Source of the DNA: Siphonodentalium dalli
Taxonomy: Eukaryota > Mollusca > Scaphopoda > Gadilida > Siphonodentaliidae
DNA: 64,000 bases
Direction of reading: 5' to 3'
Assembly: GCA_032622095.1 (NCBI GenBank)
Contig: CP136066.1
Span: 188,702,716-188,766,715, forward strand
In this document: piece after piece, positions 23,226 to 36,184 of the stretch
How positions within the stretch are numbered: position 1 is the stretch's first letter
Layout: the number at the start of each line of letters is the position of its first letter
Position numbers and translations under genes: made by a program
Notes under the pieces: generated by a model
Databases searched by the model: none
Told to the model about the DNA's origin: nothing
What the model saw: only the letters and a program-made list of their open reading frames with translations

Positions 23226-23600
23226 CATTCATGTTCATGGGGGGGGGATTGAATTTCCATCCGTTGCAGTTGGTATTCAGAATTAAACAAACCACATAAT
23301 TATAGCATTAACTATTTATGACTCCCAAGTGTCATGAATCATGGTCAAACTGTAATGTCCATGGTTGGGGTGAGGGGCAAACGGAATTTACAATGTCTGC
23401 AGTTGGAAATTCTTATATCAACAAACCGCATACAAATAATGATAATCATGGTTAAGACTTTAAAGAATGTCCATGGTGGGGTGGATTCCCCAATGGTTGC
23501 AGTTGGAAATTCAGAGATCAACACGCCTCATATAGAATGATAATTAAGCCTATTTGTGGCCCCAAAGTGTCATGAATCATGATTAACACGGTAAGGATGT
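23226..23600 (+). repeat. Degenerate tandem repeat, ~125 bp
   Basis: Roughly three units, each with a CATGG/GGGG passage, TTGCAGTTGGAAATTC or similar, CAACAAACC, and GTCATGAATCATG. Units are strongly diverged. Confidence 0.6.
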
Positions 23601-24340
23601 CTACTATCCATGGAACGCTTGCAATCCATCGGATATATAATGTATATACGGGATGACGGTATTGTTGTGGCCGTGGTATTTTAATGGGATTCGAGCAAGT
23701 GTGAAATCAGATAACAACCTAATTACTTGCTTACATACACAGATTCGTACTCGTTAACATCAAAGGTAATGCACGAGACACGCAATCCATTTTGTGGTGA
23801 TCAGCGAACTATATTGCGGCCATGCGCATTACATTTATCCAGCGACGTCGTCACGTGGGGTATTGGAAGTTGTCTCACCCCACGTTGGTCAAAACAGTGT
23901 TATGCCCGACAGAACCATTTGTTGGACATTTCAGTTGTTTCACACTAAAGGCAAACAATTTCTAATTTTTTTAAACTTAAATTGCCATTAGTCTTGAGGT
24001 GCGAGTAGAACATGTTCTACCCAAGGAGAGGGCGCAAATGTAATTCCCCAGACTCAAGGAATTGGCCTAAAAGGGAATTGTACGTTGGACACTGGATATT
24101 GGACACTCCAACGTTTGTGTACATTATCCATGCTCTCGGTGAGCGGTTTGTCAGATTTAACCAATTTAAAATGGCGCGCCCCGTTTCTTATGCAACCAGA
24201 TTATTATTCCAAGACAGTATGTACCAGCAGAAAACAGTCTCAAAGACATGTAATGGGCAATTGGTAAATTATTTTTAATAAAATGATTCATGCCACTACT
24301 GTGACATCGGATACTTATTCCCAGTTCCTTTTTCAGAAAC
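23601..24340. other. No gene seen
   Basis: No exon or RNA gene supported; several short frames only. Confidence 0.45.
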
Positions 24341-24349
24341 ATTCGATAT

Positions 24350-24885
24350 CGACCAAGCAAACGGTGCGCCGTGGGGTGCGAGCCGATTTCGACCAAATTA
24401 ATCGGTGCCACATGAGGCGGCAAAGTTCCAACCACTATAGAATTTTGAGTTTTGCGGGTCGATTTTGACAAAATAAACGGTGCTTGTGGTGGCCACCGTA
24501 AGTTAACGAAAAACCACACCTCTCAATCGTGCCGTATATACCGTGCAGCGGCATCTTGAGCGTGTTCAGGGTTGCGAGCTGATTTTGACCATGCTGCGGG
24601 GTGACACAGCGTAAGCAATCTTATAAAAATCGAAAATTACTCCTCTGTAGCCCGTGCCGCCACACAAATCGAAAAAAAAGTGGCACCCATTCGAGTTTTC
24701 AGGGCTGTGAGCCGATTTCGTCCAAAATAAACGGTGTCGTGGGGTGGCACGTTTGCTGCCTCGTGTGGTAGCGGCACGGGATAGAGGAAGTTCGGTTTTG
24801 GCTTTTCTAATTGACCTACCACGGGTGAACCCACCGCACCTTTTATTTGGTCGAAATCAGACCGCAATCCTGAACACGCTATACT
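24350..24885. repeat. Degenerate direct and inverted repeats
   Basis: The words GAGCCGATTTCGACCAAA, GGTCGATTTTGACAAAATAA, GAGCTGATTTTGACC and GAGCCGATTTCGTCCAAAAT recur in direct order with GC-rich neighbours. The end (24845-24880) holds the inverted form TTGGTCGAAATCAGACCGCA and CCTGAACACG, matching GCGTGTTCAGGGTTGCGAGC at 24557-24577. This may be an old MITE with internal copies. Frames of 117 and 143 codons here are incidental. Confidence 0.55.
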
Positions 24886-25720
24886 GATGTGCGCCACTGT
24901 TGCACGTATACAGAATAAGGAACTCGGAATAGGTAGTCGATGCCACTGTAGTTCTATACCATGCAAGGAAGCTGTATGATTGGTTAGCTTGTTGAGTTTG
25001 GCATTAAAAACTGCACCAGACATAATTATTGAAGACAGATTTATTAAAACAGATTTATCGCACCTCAAAACAATACCGTTTAACTTCGTAAATATACCGA
25101 AAGAATTGTAACTAGTCTCGTAATGATATACAAGAGACAGCAGTAGAGGATTTCAAAGTTTGACCCGAGGCGGACTGATCCTGCTTCAAAGAACCACTTT
25201 GTCAGAGGAATTGATTTATTGTGTAGAATATCTGGCTGCCTCTGGTTAATATAGGTTAGCGGTACAAGTGCTCATACATAATAGAAGACGAAACCCGTTA
25301 ACTAATTTAGTAATGCATTTTACTCATTTCCCAGATGATGCCATGTCGTTACAAACACCAGTTCATTGTTTGTTTGGCCGCCCAATATAGTTCGTTTGGC
25401 ATTTCTCACAAATATCCTATAATAAATCACTACAACGTCTAGAGCCAATATGATCCCACGGAACTATTTACAAAGATTTCTTATATAAACGAATATATAT
25501 CGTCTGCTTCTGGCATTTTCTCCCTTCATGTGTGTATAGTGTAACCAACATTCGCGGGGAATCATGGGAATGTGCACATTGCAGTCTGCCCAGGAACGGC
25601 CAGGGTTGGGGTATTTCACTCACAACTTTTGTAAAAAATAGTTTGAAATGTCATGCCTGGATCAATAACAGTTCGAAATTAGGAGGAAAATAAGATATAC
25701 TGATAGGTCATGTTTCCAAC
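24886..25720. other. No gene seen
   Basis: No exon, RNA gene or repeat supported. Confidence 0.45.
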
Positions 25721-25722
25721 CA

Positions 25723-26100
25723 ATTAAAGACATACTATGGACTTGTTCGGATGCATTAAACTGACAAGTTAGTATTCAGGCACTATGTCAACAGGAGGAA
25801 TGTAGCATTCTACTACATCGTCGAAAATCTCAAGCAAATCGACCGTACCACACCATATAAAACATCATGTGAACTACGCTCAATTGTAAATATTTATTTC
25901 TCGATTCGGGACGCAACTATCGGCCATAAAGTAACAAAAACGATTTCGCTATCGAGAGTCACTGAATTTAATTAATATATCATAATGATGGTGTGTGTTG
26001 TCAGTTTGGATTTAATATTTGTAAAAATAACTATTTTTCATTCATTCATTCATTCATTCGTATTTTATCACCCTACCGGAGTGTTTCACATCACTTTAAT
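25723..26100 (+). repeat. Dispersed repeat, diverged copy of 31.1-kb unit
   Basis: TTAAAGACATACTATGGACT, CAGGCACTATG, TCTCGATTCGGGACGCAACT and CCGGAGTGTTTCACATCACT match the order in the 485-bp unit at 31136-32105. An ATTC microsatellite lies inside at 26039-26060. An inverted, more diverged relative is at 35385-35540. Confidence 0.75.
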
Positions 26101-26985
26101 ATTTAGTGGAAAATATGTCGATTATACTTTCCGTCCACACTTTAGATTCAATTAGCCATCAGTTGGAAACTAGAGGTTATATATATTAATATAGATTGAA
26201 GTTTGAGAAATACATTAATAACCAGGACAATTCCAACTCAATTGTGGGTGCAATTGAAGTATCCCAGAACTGAAATTGTTTCTCGCTTTAAATCTTTAGC
26301 TTGGGATGAGTTGGAAGTTACGACATTTATTTACCCCCCCCCCCCCCGATATTATAGAAGACGTTTACTCCAGGCAGTGACTATACTGTGTACTGTCCTA
26401 TTATGTACTCCATGTTGAATATGTCCCAAGTGCATATGCCATTATATGAGACTCAGAGTGCAGACACCCGTTGACCACATGGGGGTTGTGTGAGAGATGT
26501 ATTAATGCATGATAGCATTCTTCGTCTGTAAACTATATATATGTAAATTATCCGACGAAGTCGGTGGCACCTCTTTGGTTCTTGGCACATTATATCACCA
26601 GACTTGTTGTTAAGTAAACAAAAGAATCGAACAACACCACGGGTACATTTGTTATTCTCATTTGCCGTATACTGTGAGCTTGTCTAAAAACTAAAACCTT
26701 GGATGACATGCAGGCTGCTGTCGATGTAATGGAAAACATGTTGTCAAATCGTTAGCATTCGGCGAACGTAAATACTCCCCCGTATATATCGCACATTAAC
26801 GGACAGATGTACCCGATGATAGGGAGTGGGGTCGCGTCTCAACAAACGAACGTTCGGCGGCTAATATAAATTTCTGAATGGCAAATATATTAACTGTAAC
26901 AAAACACTTGTTCTGTTTTCTTTATTTCGCAGCCAGTATTTAGTGATTGAGTGTAAATTGTGTGGTTTTGATATGCATAGTTAAA
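26101..26985. other. No gene seen; poly-C tract
   Basis: A run of about 15 C lies at 26333-26348. A small CCGACGAAGTCGG hairpin at 26551 recalls the Helitron 3' hairpins but lacks a CTAG end. No gene supported. Confidence 0.45.
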
Positions 26986-26987
26986 TA

Positions 26988-27028
26988 TCCTCGCATATAT
27001 ATTATTATAAGAGAATAGATTGGCCTAA
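26988..27028. repeat. Half palindrome left of LINE
   Basis: CCTCGCATATATATTATTAT, AAGAGAATAGATTGGCCTAA matches the right arm and right flank of the 67-bp palindrome. The LINE at 27045-27805 lies between this and the palindrome at 27807. Confidence 0.65.
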
Positions 27029-27044
27029 CAATATTTACCGTGAT

Positions 27045-27805
27045 CTTGTATTCAATTCAATTCAATTATTTATTCACTCAAATCGTCAAATATGACACAA
27101 TAGAGCTCGGTGGAATACAGTGCATATAATTTCTGTGCAAATTACAAAAGTGGTGCGCGTTGAAAATTACACCATATTATAATAATACAGTTGATTGAGA
27201 ACAGCCCATGGTTGTGCAAATGTCGGATTTTAATGTATTACGTATATAGTATGCCTCAGGAGTTTTTGAATAAAATCAGGACCCGTCTAATGAAAAGAGA
27301 TAGGGTTTTCAAGGTTTTATGTCGTTTACAGTTAAAAAGTTCACTTAATTTGATGGTATTTGGTCGGCAATAATAATATTTGTGTATGTATTTGACTCGC
27401 AGGTCTTTTAAACACGGGCATTGCAATATTACGTGGAATTCGTCCCCTATATTTGTACCGCATAGAGTACATAGTCTATCGGAATAATCTGAGTTAATCC
27501 ATGAACCAGATTCGATTGGTAAGTGGTGGTTGCGGGTACGAAATTTCAGAAGTATTTGGACGGTGTCGTTTTTCACGAAAGAGAGGAATTTCTCTTTGGT
27601 GAAGTCGTGTTTTATAATTCTGTAAAAGGCATACTTATTTGAATTACACATTGTACCTCTCCATTCTTGAATGAATTGGTCTTCCAGCCTACACTTGACC
27701 GACTTCTTAAATCTGTCGAGACTAGATAATGTATGATTGATCCATATACCCCCCATTCCAAGTTCATTTAACAGTTTATGCACATTTGCAATCCATGGGT
27801 TGTAA
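27045..27805 (-). pseudogene. LINE 3' end with C-terminal zinc knuckle
   Basis: The minus-strand frame from 27810 to 27256 (185 codons) contains RTRNHHLPIESGSW, then LCTLCG and DEFHVILQC. The basic region followed by C-x2-C ... H-x4-C, then about 60 residues and a stop, is the typical C-terminal end of a non-LTR retrotransposon ORF2. Reverse transcriptase and endonuclease domains are absent because the copy is 5'-truncated. Its 3' part ends in a short ATTGA-type repeat (27053-27068), a common LINE tail. The first codons belong to the adjoining palindrome. The protein is a fragment without a known host role. Confidence 0.75.
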
Positions 27806-27806
27806 G

Positions 27807-27880
27807 CCAATGCATTCTCTTATATATGCGAGGCTCCCTGTAGGAGAATGGCATATATATAATATAAGAGGATGCACTGG
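27807..27880. repeat. Diverged palindrome copy
   Basis: The left arm CCAATGCATTCTCTTATATA is intact; the right arm (AATATAAGAGGATGCACTGG) has an insertion and substitutions, and the core is CTCCCTGTAGGAG. The flank GGCACAGGATC matches the other copies. Confidence 0.85.
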
Positions 27881-30800
27881 CACAGGATCTTTAATGCTGC
27901 ACTAGCACATGTTCCGCCGTGAACCTATTGAAAGAGTTACACATCTTCCGACCGTGTTTATCTTCTATCACTGTTGGAATCCTTGATCGTCGTCTTAATG
28001 TACCGGCACCAAAGCTGGGTGCAATGGAAATTAGGGAGTTAGAAAATTGGTCAGTCTCCTTGAAAGGCCGACGAAAATCCTAATTGGATGTACCTCTCTA
28101 GAACTCTCTATTAAAATTAGGTTCTGTTTTGAAGGGGTTCTCTCCATTTCATTGGAGAGTGGCGCAGACTACGTGCGATTTCATTGGTTTATGACATAAC
28201 AGATCATTTCATAGATCTGAGGTCAATAACGCGTTAACAATTTTCCCATGCATTGTCAAACTCAACTATTGTTGGAAAACTGAATACAGGCGATATATCC
28301 ATAATACATTTTACTCATATCAATTTAGGAGACACCATCTTCGAGTTTTTATCAGTCAACGATATTCATAACTGATTATTCTTTGGCATCTTGTTGTAAT
28401 TATAACTATTTCTAAATACTACGATTCTCACAAACATTTACTACGCCAGGAATGCACTACATATTTGGAAACTGTTTATTACGTCATGTTGGGAATGCCT
28501 CTTAGCCTATTTCTTCGGTGGATGCATCAGCGCAGAAATTCACCTCATCTGCGACGAGAAGCAGCTATTCGGACAATGCGTCCGCTTCATTTGCGAATTA
28601 TGCGCGGTCTGAGCAATACATGGATGTCTTAACATCTTGTCTTGCAGTAATTATTTCAGCAATAAATTTATAATTATTATTATGTGAACTATTCTTCGGT
28701 CTTTGATATGGTGACTCTAAAGTCATCCGACCTCCTGGTGTCTCATTTGGTATTTGAGGAATTAAGTCATGTTAAATTATATTGTGTATATAATTATGTC
28801 AACAGTTTATTTGTGTATGTATATATTGTATCATATTGTCTCCATGTTTGGAGGAATAAACATCTCTCTCTCTCTATGACATATTTATAAAACGGTTCAC
28901 ACCCCAAGGCAAACACAATTGAGCCACATTCTATTCGACGATTACCTATTAATTACCATTCAATTAAAAGTTAATTGAATGGATTGTGGTGTTACATATT
29001 CCTGCTGAATAATTAGTCAAATGTTCGTTGACAATCGGCTCACTTGGGTCTGCATTATATATCAGCATTGATAAATCATTTGTGTCCGAATTTGAGAACG
29101 TTTTATTTCAGCCAAACCTTGGCTGTTTATTTCACACCTGTTTCTGGGATAACCTGTGTGTCGACTGAGAACCTGTGTGTCAATTGAGGAGAACACACGG
29201 AGGATTTGTGTAAATGTTAGCCCAAACGACATTTCGAAGTAACGACGGCTTTGTTGTTTATTTCGAGGAATAATACCGCATCATATGAATTCAGCCCAAA
29301 TATATTGACAGGTGTCAAGGGTCTAACTCTATACTGAGCAATAAAAAACTAATATTAATAAATACCGAGTATATTTAATTTAACGCCAATGGGTCGTTTA
29401 TGTGCGTTTAAGAGTGTATTTATGCCTAAAGCAAAGTGAAATAACGATCTTAAAATGAATTGGCCGGTATATTTTATTAGTTATCAGGGTTACCAGGGTC
29501 GTAGTTGCATAAATTACAATATATTTTATGTTTATGCTAAGATAACTTGATCGGTATTGAGGTTAACACAAATCCCATATATGGAAATTCCAAATATGGA
29601 AAGTGACTTGCGCAAAACAGATACAATGGTCTTACTAAAAACGAAGCAATAATGATAACAACAAACACCGACCCAGTTAAATAATGACATTAAATGGCGC
29701 TGTATTGCGTCTTTAAGAGTGTGTTGATGTCTCTATCATGTGATTAACTAATTAAAAATTATTTCGCCTACATATTTCGATAATTATCAGGTCCGCAGTT
29801 CGATTATGAAACGTTAAGATTATTGCTTGGTATTTGTTTCAATTCAGATAGCTGCATCTCGGTTATCTGGATCAGATATATTTATAGCGTCGAAGCGAAG
29901 AAATGTTGTCAAATTCCACGTCTGAATACGCGTCTTATTCTCACTTATACCGTGTTTATATCAGTTTTATTCTATGTGTTGTTGTGTATTGTATTACTTT
30001 GATCAAGGTTGCGCTTTTGTTATTCTCACAAAAGGTAAATTTGATGCGTGTTTGATGCGTGTTTACATTTCAAAATTGCGTCTGCCATGTACAGTAACAC
30101 TAACAGTGCGACGGAATTCCACATGTCCGAGCGCCATTGATTCCTTAATTACGAGACTAATTTATCGAATGATGTCAAATTTTCGCATATAACAAGACTC
30201 GTATGTTATTCTGCACCATTCTGACGAGTGCCGACTTTCATTTCGCATTATTTTCGTTTTTATCGAAAAATAATCGTTCTCTATGCCTATGGACTGGAGA
30301 TTCCCATGTAAATTTTTTCAACCAAAAAAAATTCATTGTTTTGCCAATTTCAAGCTAGTTTATAGCATGGTCATGGCATAATTTGGCCTAGCGAGTGTCG
30401 GTAGACGTTTCTTGAGTGTGCACAACAAATTTTGGTCCCAACGAAGCAGGCTAAAATCCTGAAATTTGTCAATTTTACTTTGCGTGTGAAGAAAATATTC
30501 ATTTAAACTTCCAAAATTGGTTGAAATATGCTCAACAACATTCAGTTGAATGGTGACATTATTTATAGTCACCGACTAACTTCCACGATGAATCAAATTT
30601 GTTTTTATTGGTGACAATTATGTCGCGAGAGATAAAAATGTAAAATAATTTAAGAAAATGTTAAATTTTAGCTCATTTTAAGACTTTAATTGCTTGTAGA
30701 TCGGTGTTAATTATCTTCATCAATGATGTCATGTCACGCTTGTTAATAATTCATTTGTTCGGAAATACTTATTGGGGGTCGAAATGTATAAAATTTAACT

Positions 30801-31135
30801 ACCACCACTTCCAAAAATAACACCGATAAACAATAACGCTCTTTGTTCCATGCAATGGAAATGGCTATTTATTGTCCTGATATCAGTGATATAAATGAAT
30901 GCCTAAAATTAGTATTATCCTGAAATAAATTTATGCCACTTTGGCGAACATGGGAACCACGGTACAATTTATGCCATTTAGGCACACTTCAGAGTGAAAT
31001 CAGGGCTTATATTTCGGCGAGAATCCAAATCTAGATTCTCGTAAATATTCTCGCAAATTACCTTGGATTCTCGTGAAAAAGTATATATGGATTCTCGCAT
31101 AATCAGATGAAATATATGCCCTGGAAATATAGCAA
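27881..31135. other. No gene seen (3.2 kb)
   Basis: The longest quiet stretch of the window. I see no exon, RNA gene or repeat family. Two adjacent CArG-type sequences at 29575-29599 are the only regulatory-looking feature. A short CTCTCT run is at 28864-28876. Confidence 0.45.
29575..29599. promoter_or_regulatory. Two adjacent CArG-box matches
   Basis: CCATATATGG (29575-29584) and CCAAATATGG (29590-29599) both fit the SRF consensus CC(A/T)6GG, with 15 bp between starts. This is a motif match only; no gene is seen nearby. Confidence 0.35.
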
Positions 31136-32105
31136 ATCGTTTAATGCTTTAGAATTTTTGTTTTCGGAGATTTATATATATGCTTAAAGACATATTATGG
31201 ACTTGTTATGGACTTTTTCGGGTGCGAGAAATTGATAAGTTAGTGCTCAGGCACTTTGCCAACCTGGGGAATGTTATCATTCTACTAACATCACTGAAAA
31301 TTTCCAAAAAAATCTACCACACCACTTCATAGAGAACATCGTCTGAACTACTCCAAATTGTAAATATTTACATCTCGATTCGGGGCGCAACTATCGGCTA
31401 TAATTAAACAAAAATGATTTCGCCATCGAGAGTCATTGCATTTAACTAATATATAAGAATGACGTTGTGTATCATCCATTTGGATTAATATTCGTAACGA
31501 ATAACTACTTTGAGAAAGATTATTCTTAATTTCTATTTGACCACTCTGCCCGGTGTCTGCCGGAGTGTTTCACATCACTATAATCAAGGAAGACTGTTCA
31601 GAAAAACTGCATTTCAAGAAATCGTTTAATGCTTTAGAATTTTGGTTTTCGGAGATTTATATATATGCTTAAAGACATATTATGGACTTGTTATGGACTT
31701 TTTTGGGTGCGAGAAATTGATAAGTTAGTGCTCAGGCACTTTGCCAACCTGGGGAATGTTATCATTCTACTAACATCACTGAAAATTTCCAAAAAAATCT
31801 ACCACACCACTTCATAGAGAACATCGTCTGAACTACTCCAAATTGTTAATATTTACATCTCGATTCGGGGCGCAACTATCGGCTATAATTAAACAAAAAT
31901 GATTTCGCCATCGAGAGTCATTGCATTTAACTAATATATAAGAATGACGTTGTGTATCATCCATTTAGATTAATATTCGTAACAAATAACTACTTTGAGA
32001 AAGATTATTCTTAATTTCTATTTGATCACTCTGCCCGTTGTCTGCCGGAGTGTTTCACATCACTTTAATCAAGGAAGACTGTTCAGAAAAACTGCATTTC
32101 AAGAT
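31136..32105 (+). repeat. 485-bp tandem duplication
   Basis: Two near-identical copies, 31136-31620 and 31621-32105, sharing ATCGTTTAATGCTTTAGAAT at the start and GGAAGACTGTTCAGAAAAAC near the end. Only a handful of differences are visible, so the duplication is recent. A third, older copy is at 25723. Confidence 0.9.
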
Positions 32106-32169
32106 CACCAAACAACTTTCCTTTTTAGGGCCACCACATCTTTCCAAAGATGTACTTCTTCCATTTTGC

Positions 32170-32480
32170 TATCAAAGACCGAAAAATGTCGTTAAACTAG
32201 AGATCCAAATACCCACTAAGGGCCCCTATATCTTGAAATATTAAAGACCGAGAATGTCGTTAAACTATAAAGACCGAAAAATGTCGTTAAACTAGAGATC
32301 CAAATACCCCCTATATCTTGAGATATTATAAAGACCGAAAAATGTCATTAAACTATTAAAGACCGAAAAATGTCGTTAAACTACAAGACCGAAAAATGTC
32401 GTTAAACTAGAGATCCAAACATCCCCATCCCCTATTTTTTTTAGACAATTAAGAACGAAATATGTCGTACACCATTAATA
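32170..32480 (+). repeat. Short tandem repeat, AAAGACCGAAAAATGTCG
   Basis: About six units of AAAGACCGAAAAATGTCGTT + AAACTA, some extended by AGAGATCCAAATACCC and TATCTTGA. Units are 26-75 bp, so it has a mixed period. Confidence 0.85.
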
Positions 32481-32736
32481 CATAATTTGTGTTTATGAAA
32501 GTCTGGCACCCATTAGCAGTTTGTTTTCAGTACATTTTAATATTCATTGGAACGTAAACAATTATTCGCTGACAGAAATCATGTTAATATCGCCTTTCGT
32601 TACTGGTTTCCTCGACTCAAATATTTCTCACTGCTCAATACTTATAATTAAAAAAAATGTTCTGTGTTTTGTGTCACTTCTTAATAGCATTATGTATTCT
32701 GCTATTGACAAGAATAAAAGTTGCAGTATACCTTAA

Positions 32737-33225
32737 AGGTATGGAAGGCCTTGGTGGGTATCCTGTGAACATATTTCCACCTGTCAAAAACCGCTACAAA
32801 CGAAAATAATATTCAAATATAGACATACTTTGTTAATATACAAATGAGAAATATCTCATAAACAGTATGTTATTGTCGTAAATTTGACGATTGTTATGTA
32901 AACAAAGCATAAAAAGTTACTTTCTTGGTGTTTCTTTATATTATGATGGTAAACATAAAGAGCGTTCTTTGTTGCTCAATTCCTTATTTGGAAATAAAAA
33001 GAGCGTTTATACCATTTGTGTGTGATTAGCCAGTAGCATTGTGCTGCCTTCTATAACACAATCAGACAATTGTTTAGGTAAAATTTAGTAGGTCTTTATG
33101 TGAGCATGATGTTTACGCGATAGTGATCGTATATTTGAACCAAAATGTATGCGTTTTAATATTTTTCTGTTTACGGTGTTTGGAACAAATATGAATATTT
33201 TCGACAACTAAGCCCCCTCGTCCCT
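32737..33225 (+). mobile_element. TTAA MITE, AGGCCTTGG family, copy 1
   Basis: A 489-bp element between TTAA (32733-32736) and TTAA (33226-33229). The left end is AGGTATGGAAGGCCTTGGTG. The right end is diverged (ACTAAGCCCCCTCGTCCCT). Internal words (AAAGAGCGTTC, CACCTGTCAAAAACCG, GTTTACGGTGTTTGGAACAA) occur inverted in the copy at 50861. No transposase. Confidence 0.8.
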
Positions 33226-33229
33226 TTAA

Positions 33230-34520
33230 TATAATTAATATAACATCCCTCATCCAATAATCTCCAAATTGCATATCTAATTTCAATCCTAGTTACACGT
33301 CACGCCGCCCCTCATCATTTGCCAATTGTACACCCTTTTTTTTGCTGCTGCTGCAACTGTTCAATTTCTTTAAAAATTATTGAAAAAATGGCCCTCCCGC
33401 CCGCCGACATTTACCTCTGATTTTTTTTTTATTATCGGTCCGCACCAAAATTGAGCACACGTCCCTATATAATATACCTATTTAAACCGAGTATACACGG
33501 TGGTGTAATAGATCAACCGTTAATTTAACCGTTTAGGTAGCATATTTCCACGTATACGTTATCACGACAAATCCCTGCTGATCTGTTATTAATGAACCAA
33601 ACACTTAACATGTCAACACACTCTGGCCCGCCAATGCTACAGTGTATAAACGTAACGGGGCAAATATGCACATTATATTGGCAGCTAACGAGAGCATTCA
33701 TCATCAGCAATCTGCTCACCCCTTTTAGCCGATACGATAGAAACTAAACGATTTGTTACTTCTAATTACCCGTACTTAATTACACTACTTGCGTGTTAAT
33801 AAAGTACGACCCCATTACCACTAAAGGTGAAACATGGGATTTAGAAATATTAATATTCACTCTTACATAGTTCCACATTCAAGGTTCGTCTTGTGTAATC
33901 GTATGTCAGTTGTAACGTTGTGAAACTGCAACCGAACTGAATTATTCTATGCTAAATAGTTCATGGCTGACCTGATGCATGCATCTTAGTTTTCTTGTAT
34001 ATACTGATAACGTGTTTCTTGATAAAACAGATTCTTCGTTGTGACAATAAACTGTTTAAGTTATGTTTCGCCTTGTTGTCATAATGGAATTATCGTTCAG
34101 TACACAGGAGACAATGTGCCGGTAGTGTTCGGACTCCGAAGTGAAACTATTCCACATTAATTGCATGCAGTTTGTTTGATGAAATATCACCGGCATACAT
34201 AACAAAAGACGTAAGCAAACCTGTGTATAGTGCCTGTATTTTCCGCGCACATGCATGTATATGAGAACAGTTGTGAAATTTTCTCAATGTATCATTCTGA
34301 AGATCATTATGTGATTATTGTCTGGTGCAATCATTATCATGGCGCATTGTTAGAACTTCACACCTACCGGTCCGATCTTCTTTCAGCTTACTATCCAATT
34401 AATGTCAATTTCTGTGTGATATTTAGCTCAAGTCTTTATTTTGGCCCCGTTGAAATACAGATTCATACAAGAAATATTGTTCATGAATTGGAGCAATTTG
34501 ATTGGCCGAGGGGTGTGAAC
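33230..34520. other. No gene seen
   Basis: No exon or RNA gene supported. A 109-codon plus-strand frame at 34230-34559 runs into the next MITE and has no domain features. Confidence 0.45.
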
Positions 34521-34524
34521 CGGT

Positions 34525-34727
34525 TTATAATGAAAATGAATAAATGGCTGGAGTCATAAATTCATTTTCATTACAATTACCATTTTGTTTGCATCCTTCA
34601 TAGAACACACAAGTGTATTTTGCACTAATCCATGGCTAAAATTCATTCATTTGTTGCATATATTCTGTTGAATATAAAAGGAGATGGTCCCATAAATGAC
34701 CGGATTTAGTGTACAGTACCCCTGTAA
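34525..34727. mobile_element. GGGGTACTGTAC MITE with hairpin
   Basis: The fold-back TGAAAATGAATAAATGGCT / AGTCATAAATTCATTTTCA is followed by CATTTGTTGCATATATTCTG, GGTCCCATAAATGACCGGAT and ACAGTACCCCTGTAA. The target TTAA is degraded to GTAA. Same architecture as 22673-22896. Confidence 0.75.
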
Positions 34728-35090
34728 GGGCTGGGTGCCAGTGTGCAATTGTAATTTGGCGTGCTGGTATGCTCATCGCAAAACCGTAACCACTGCCATG
34801 GCTGCTCTAGTCCCATAGACTGACCCGTGTAGGGTGTATACAGATGAAATATATATGCATTCTAAATGGTGTTGGGTATAAAATACACAGTGCAAATGTG
34901 TATATACTAAGTACTGACACAGAAAATATGTGTACACTATTTATTCCACAGCAATTACTTTCTCTGGGACTCCATTTCGACAAAACATATCCCATGCCAA
35001 CGACTTAGACGCTTCTATCACTTATGATATATGTTTGCAAGCAAGGTCCCTCAAAGTGTCAATATCGTCAACTGATGTAATTTCACGGTA
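34728..35090. other. No gene seen
   Basis: No exon, RNA gene or repeat supported. Confidence 0.45.
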
Positions 35091-35094
35091 GCTT

Positions 35095-35960
35095 GACCGC
35101 CGTACCCTTGGGGTTAATATTAGATGGCGTTTCAGCTATTGATCGGTGACTCCGTTGAGAATGGTTATTATACAGTAGAGTAAATACTTTGGTGCCTGCT
35201 ATCAAGCCTGAGTTTAGTGTGCCTGTAATTTGCAGAATGAGGTCACCAGAGGGTGAATTTAGTGACGATATCCCGCATAGCGGGCTAGCATCACCAAATT
35301 CACCCTCTGGGATTATGCGGGATACCGTCACTAAATTCCCACTCTGGTGACATTATTCTGCTTAGGCCTCATCTTCTCTGGAAAGTGTCGATGGCGAAAT
35401 CATTTGCGTTAGTTTATCGCCGATTTAAGCGTTCCGAATCGAACAGTATAACTATTTATATTTGCGCGTAGTTCAGACGATGTTTTCTATGGAATGGTAC
35501 GGTCGATTTGCTTCAAATTTTCGGCGATGTTAGTAGTTGACATAGCGTCTGTATACTAACTGATCAGTTTCACGCACACGAACAAGTACATACTATGTCT
35601 TTAATGAAACAATTCACGCGCCGATAATTTACATAATCATCAGCTATATATAATAGGTTGGCTATACCACCATTATATACGACTTTTACATTATGAACTA
35701 GGTTATCGACCCTGAAATTCTTGGGGTTAACAGTAAATAGTGTTGAGCTATATCGATTAGAAGATTGTATCGGTGACTCCATTGGGCCGGTGATTCCGGC
35801 AAAGTAAACCTTTGGTGCGTGAGATCAACTTTCCCACTGCCCTAATGAAACAATTCGCGCGCTAATAATATATAATTAATATTATCATCATCTATAACGG
35901 ATTGGATAACTTCGGGACATTACCGCCATCTAAGCGAATATTCTCAGTGTGGAAGCTAAT
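35095..35960. repeat. Degenerate duplications around a GAGGTCC MITE
   Basis: Words CTTGGGGTTAA, ATCGGTGACTCC and CTTTGGTGC recur at 35110-35195 and 35720-35825. A second pair, AATGAAACAATTC.CGCGC, is at 35600 and 35843. In between, 35225-35360 holds a GAGGTCC-family palindrome (TTTGCAGAATGAGGTCACCA, AGAGGGTGAATTTAGTGA, and complements), and 35385-35540 an inverted diverged copy of the 31.1-kb repeat. Confidence 0.55.
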
Positions 35961-36184
35961 AGATGAATTTTTCATGATGCCTGCGTTAGTCATGGGTCTG
36001 TGGAGTCATTAACCGAAAGCTTCCCGCAGAAAACGACAAACCGGATTACTGCATGGGACATTGGAACACATCCCGTGCACATATATAGTGGTGGTATTGC
36101 GTGATGTTCTCGATAATCCCGCTCTCCTGTCTCTGTTCTCGTCACAATGCAAGCACATATACTATTGGTATTCGAGCTGACTAA

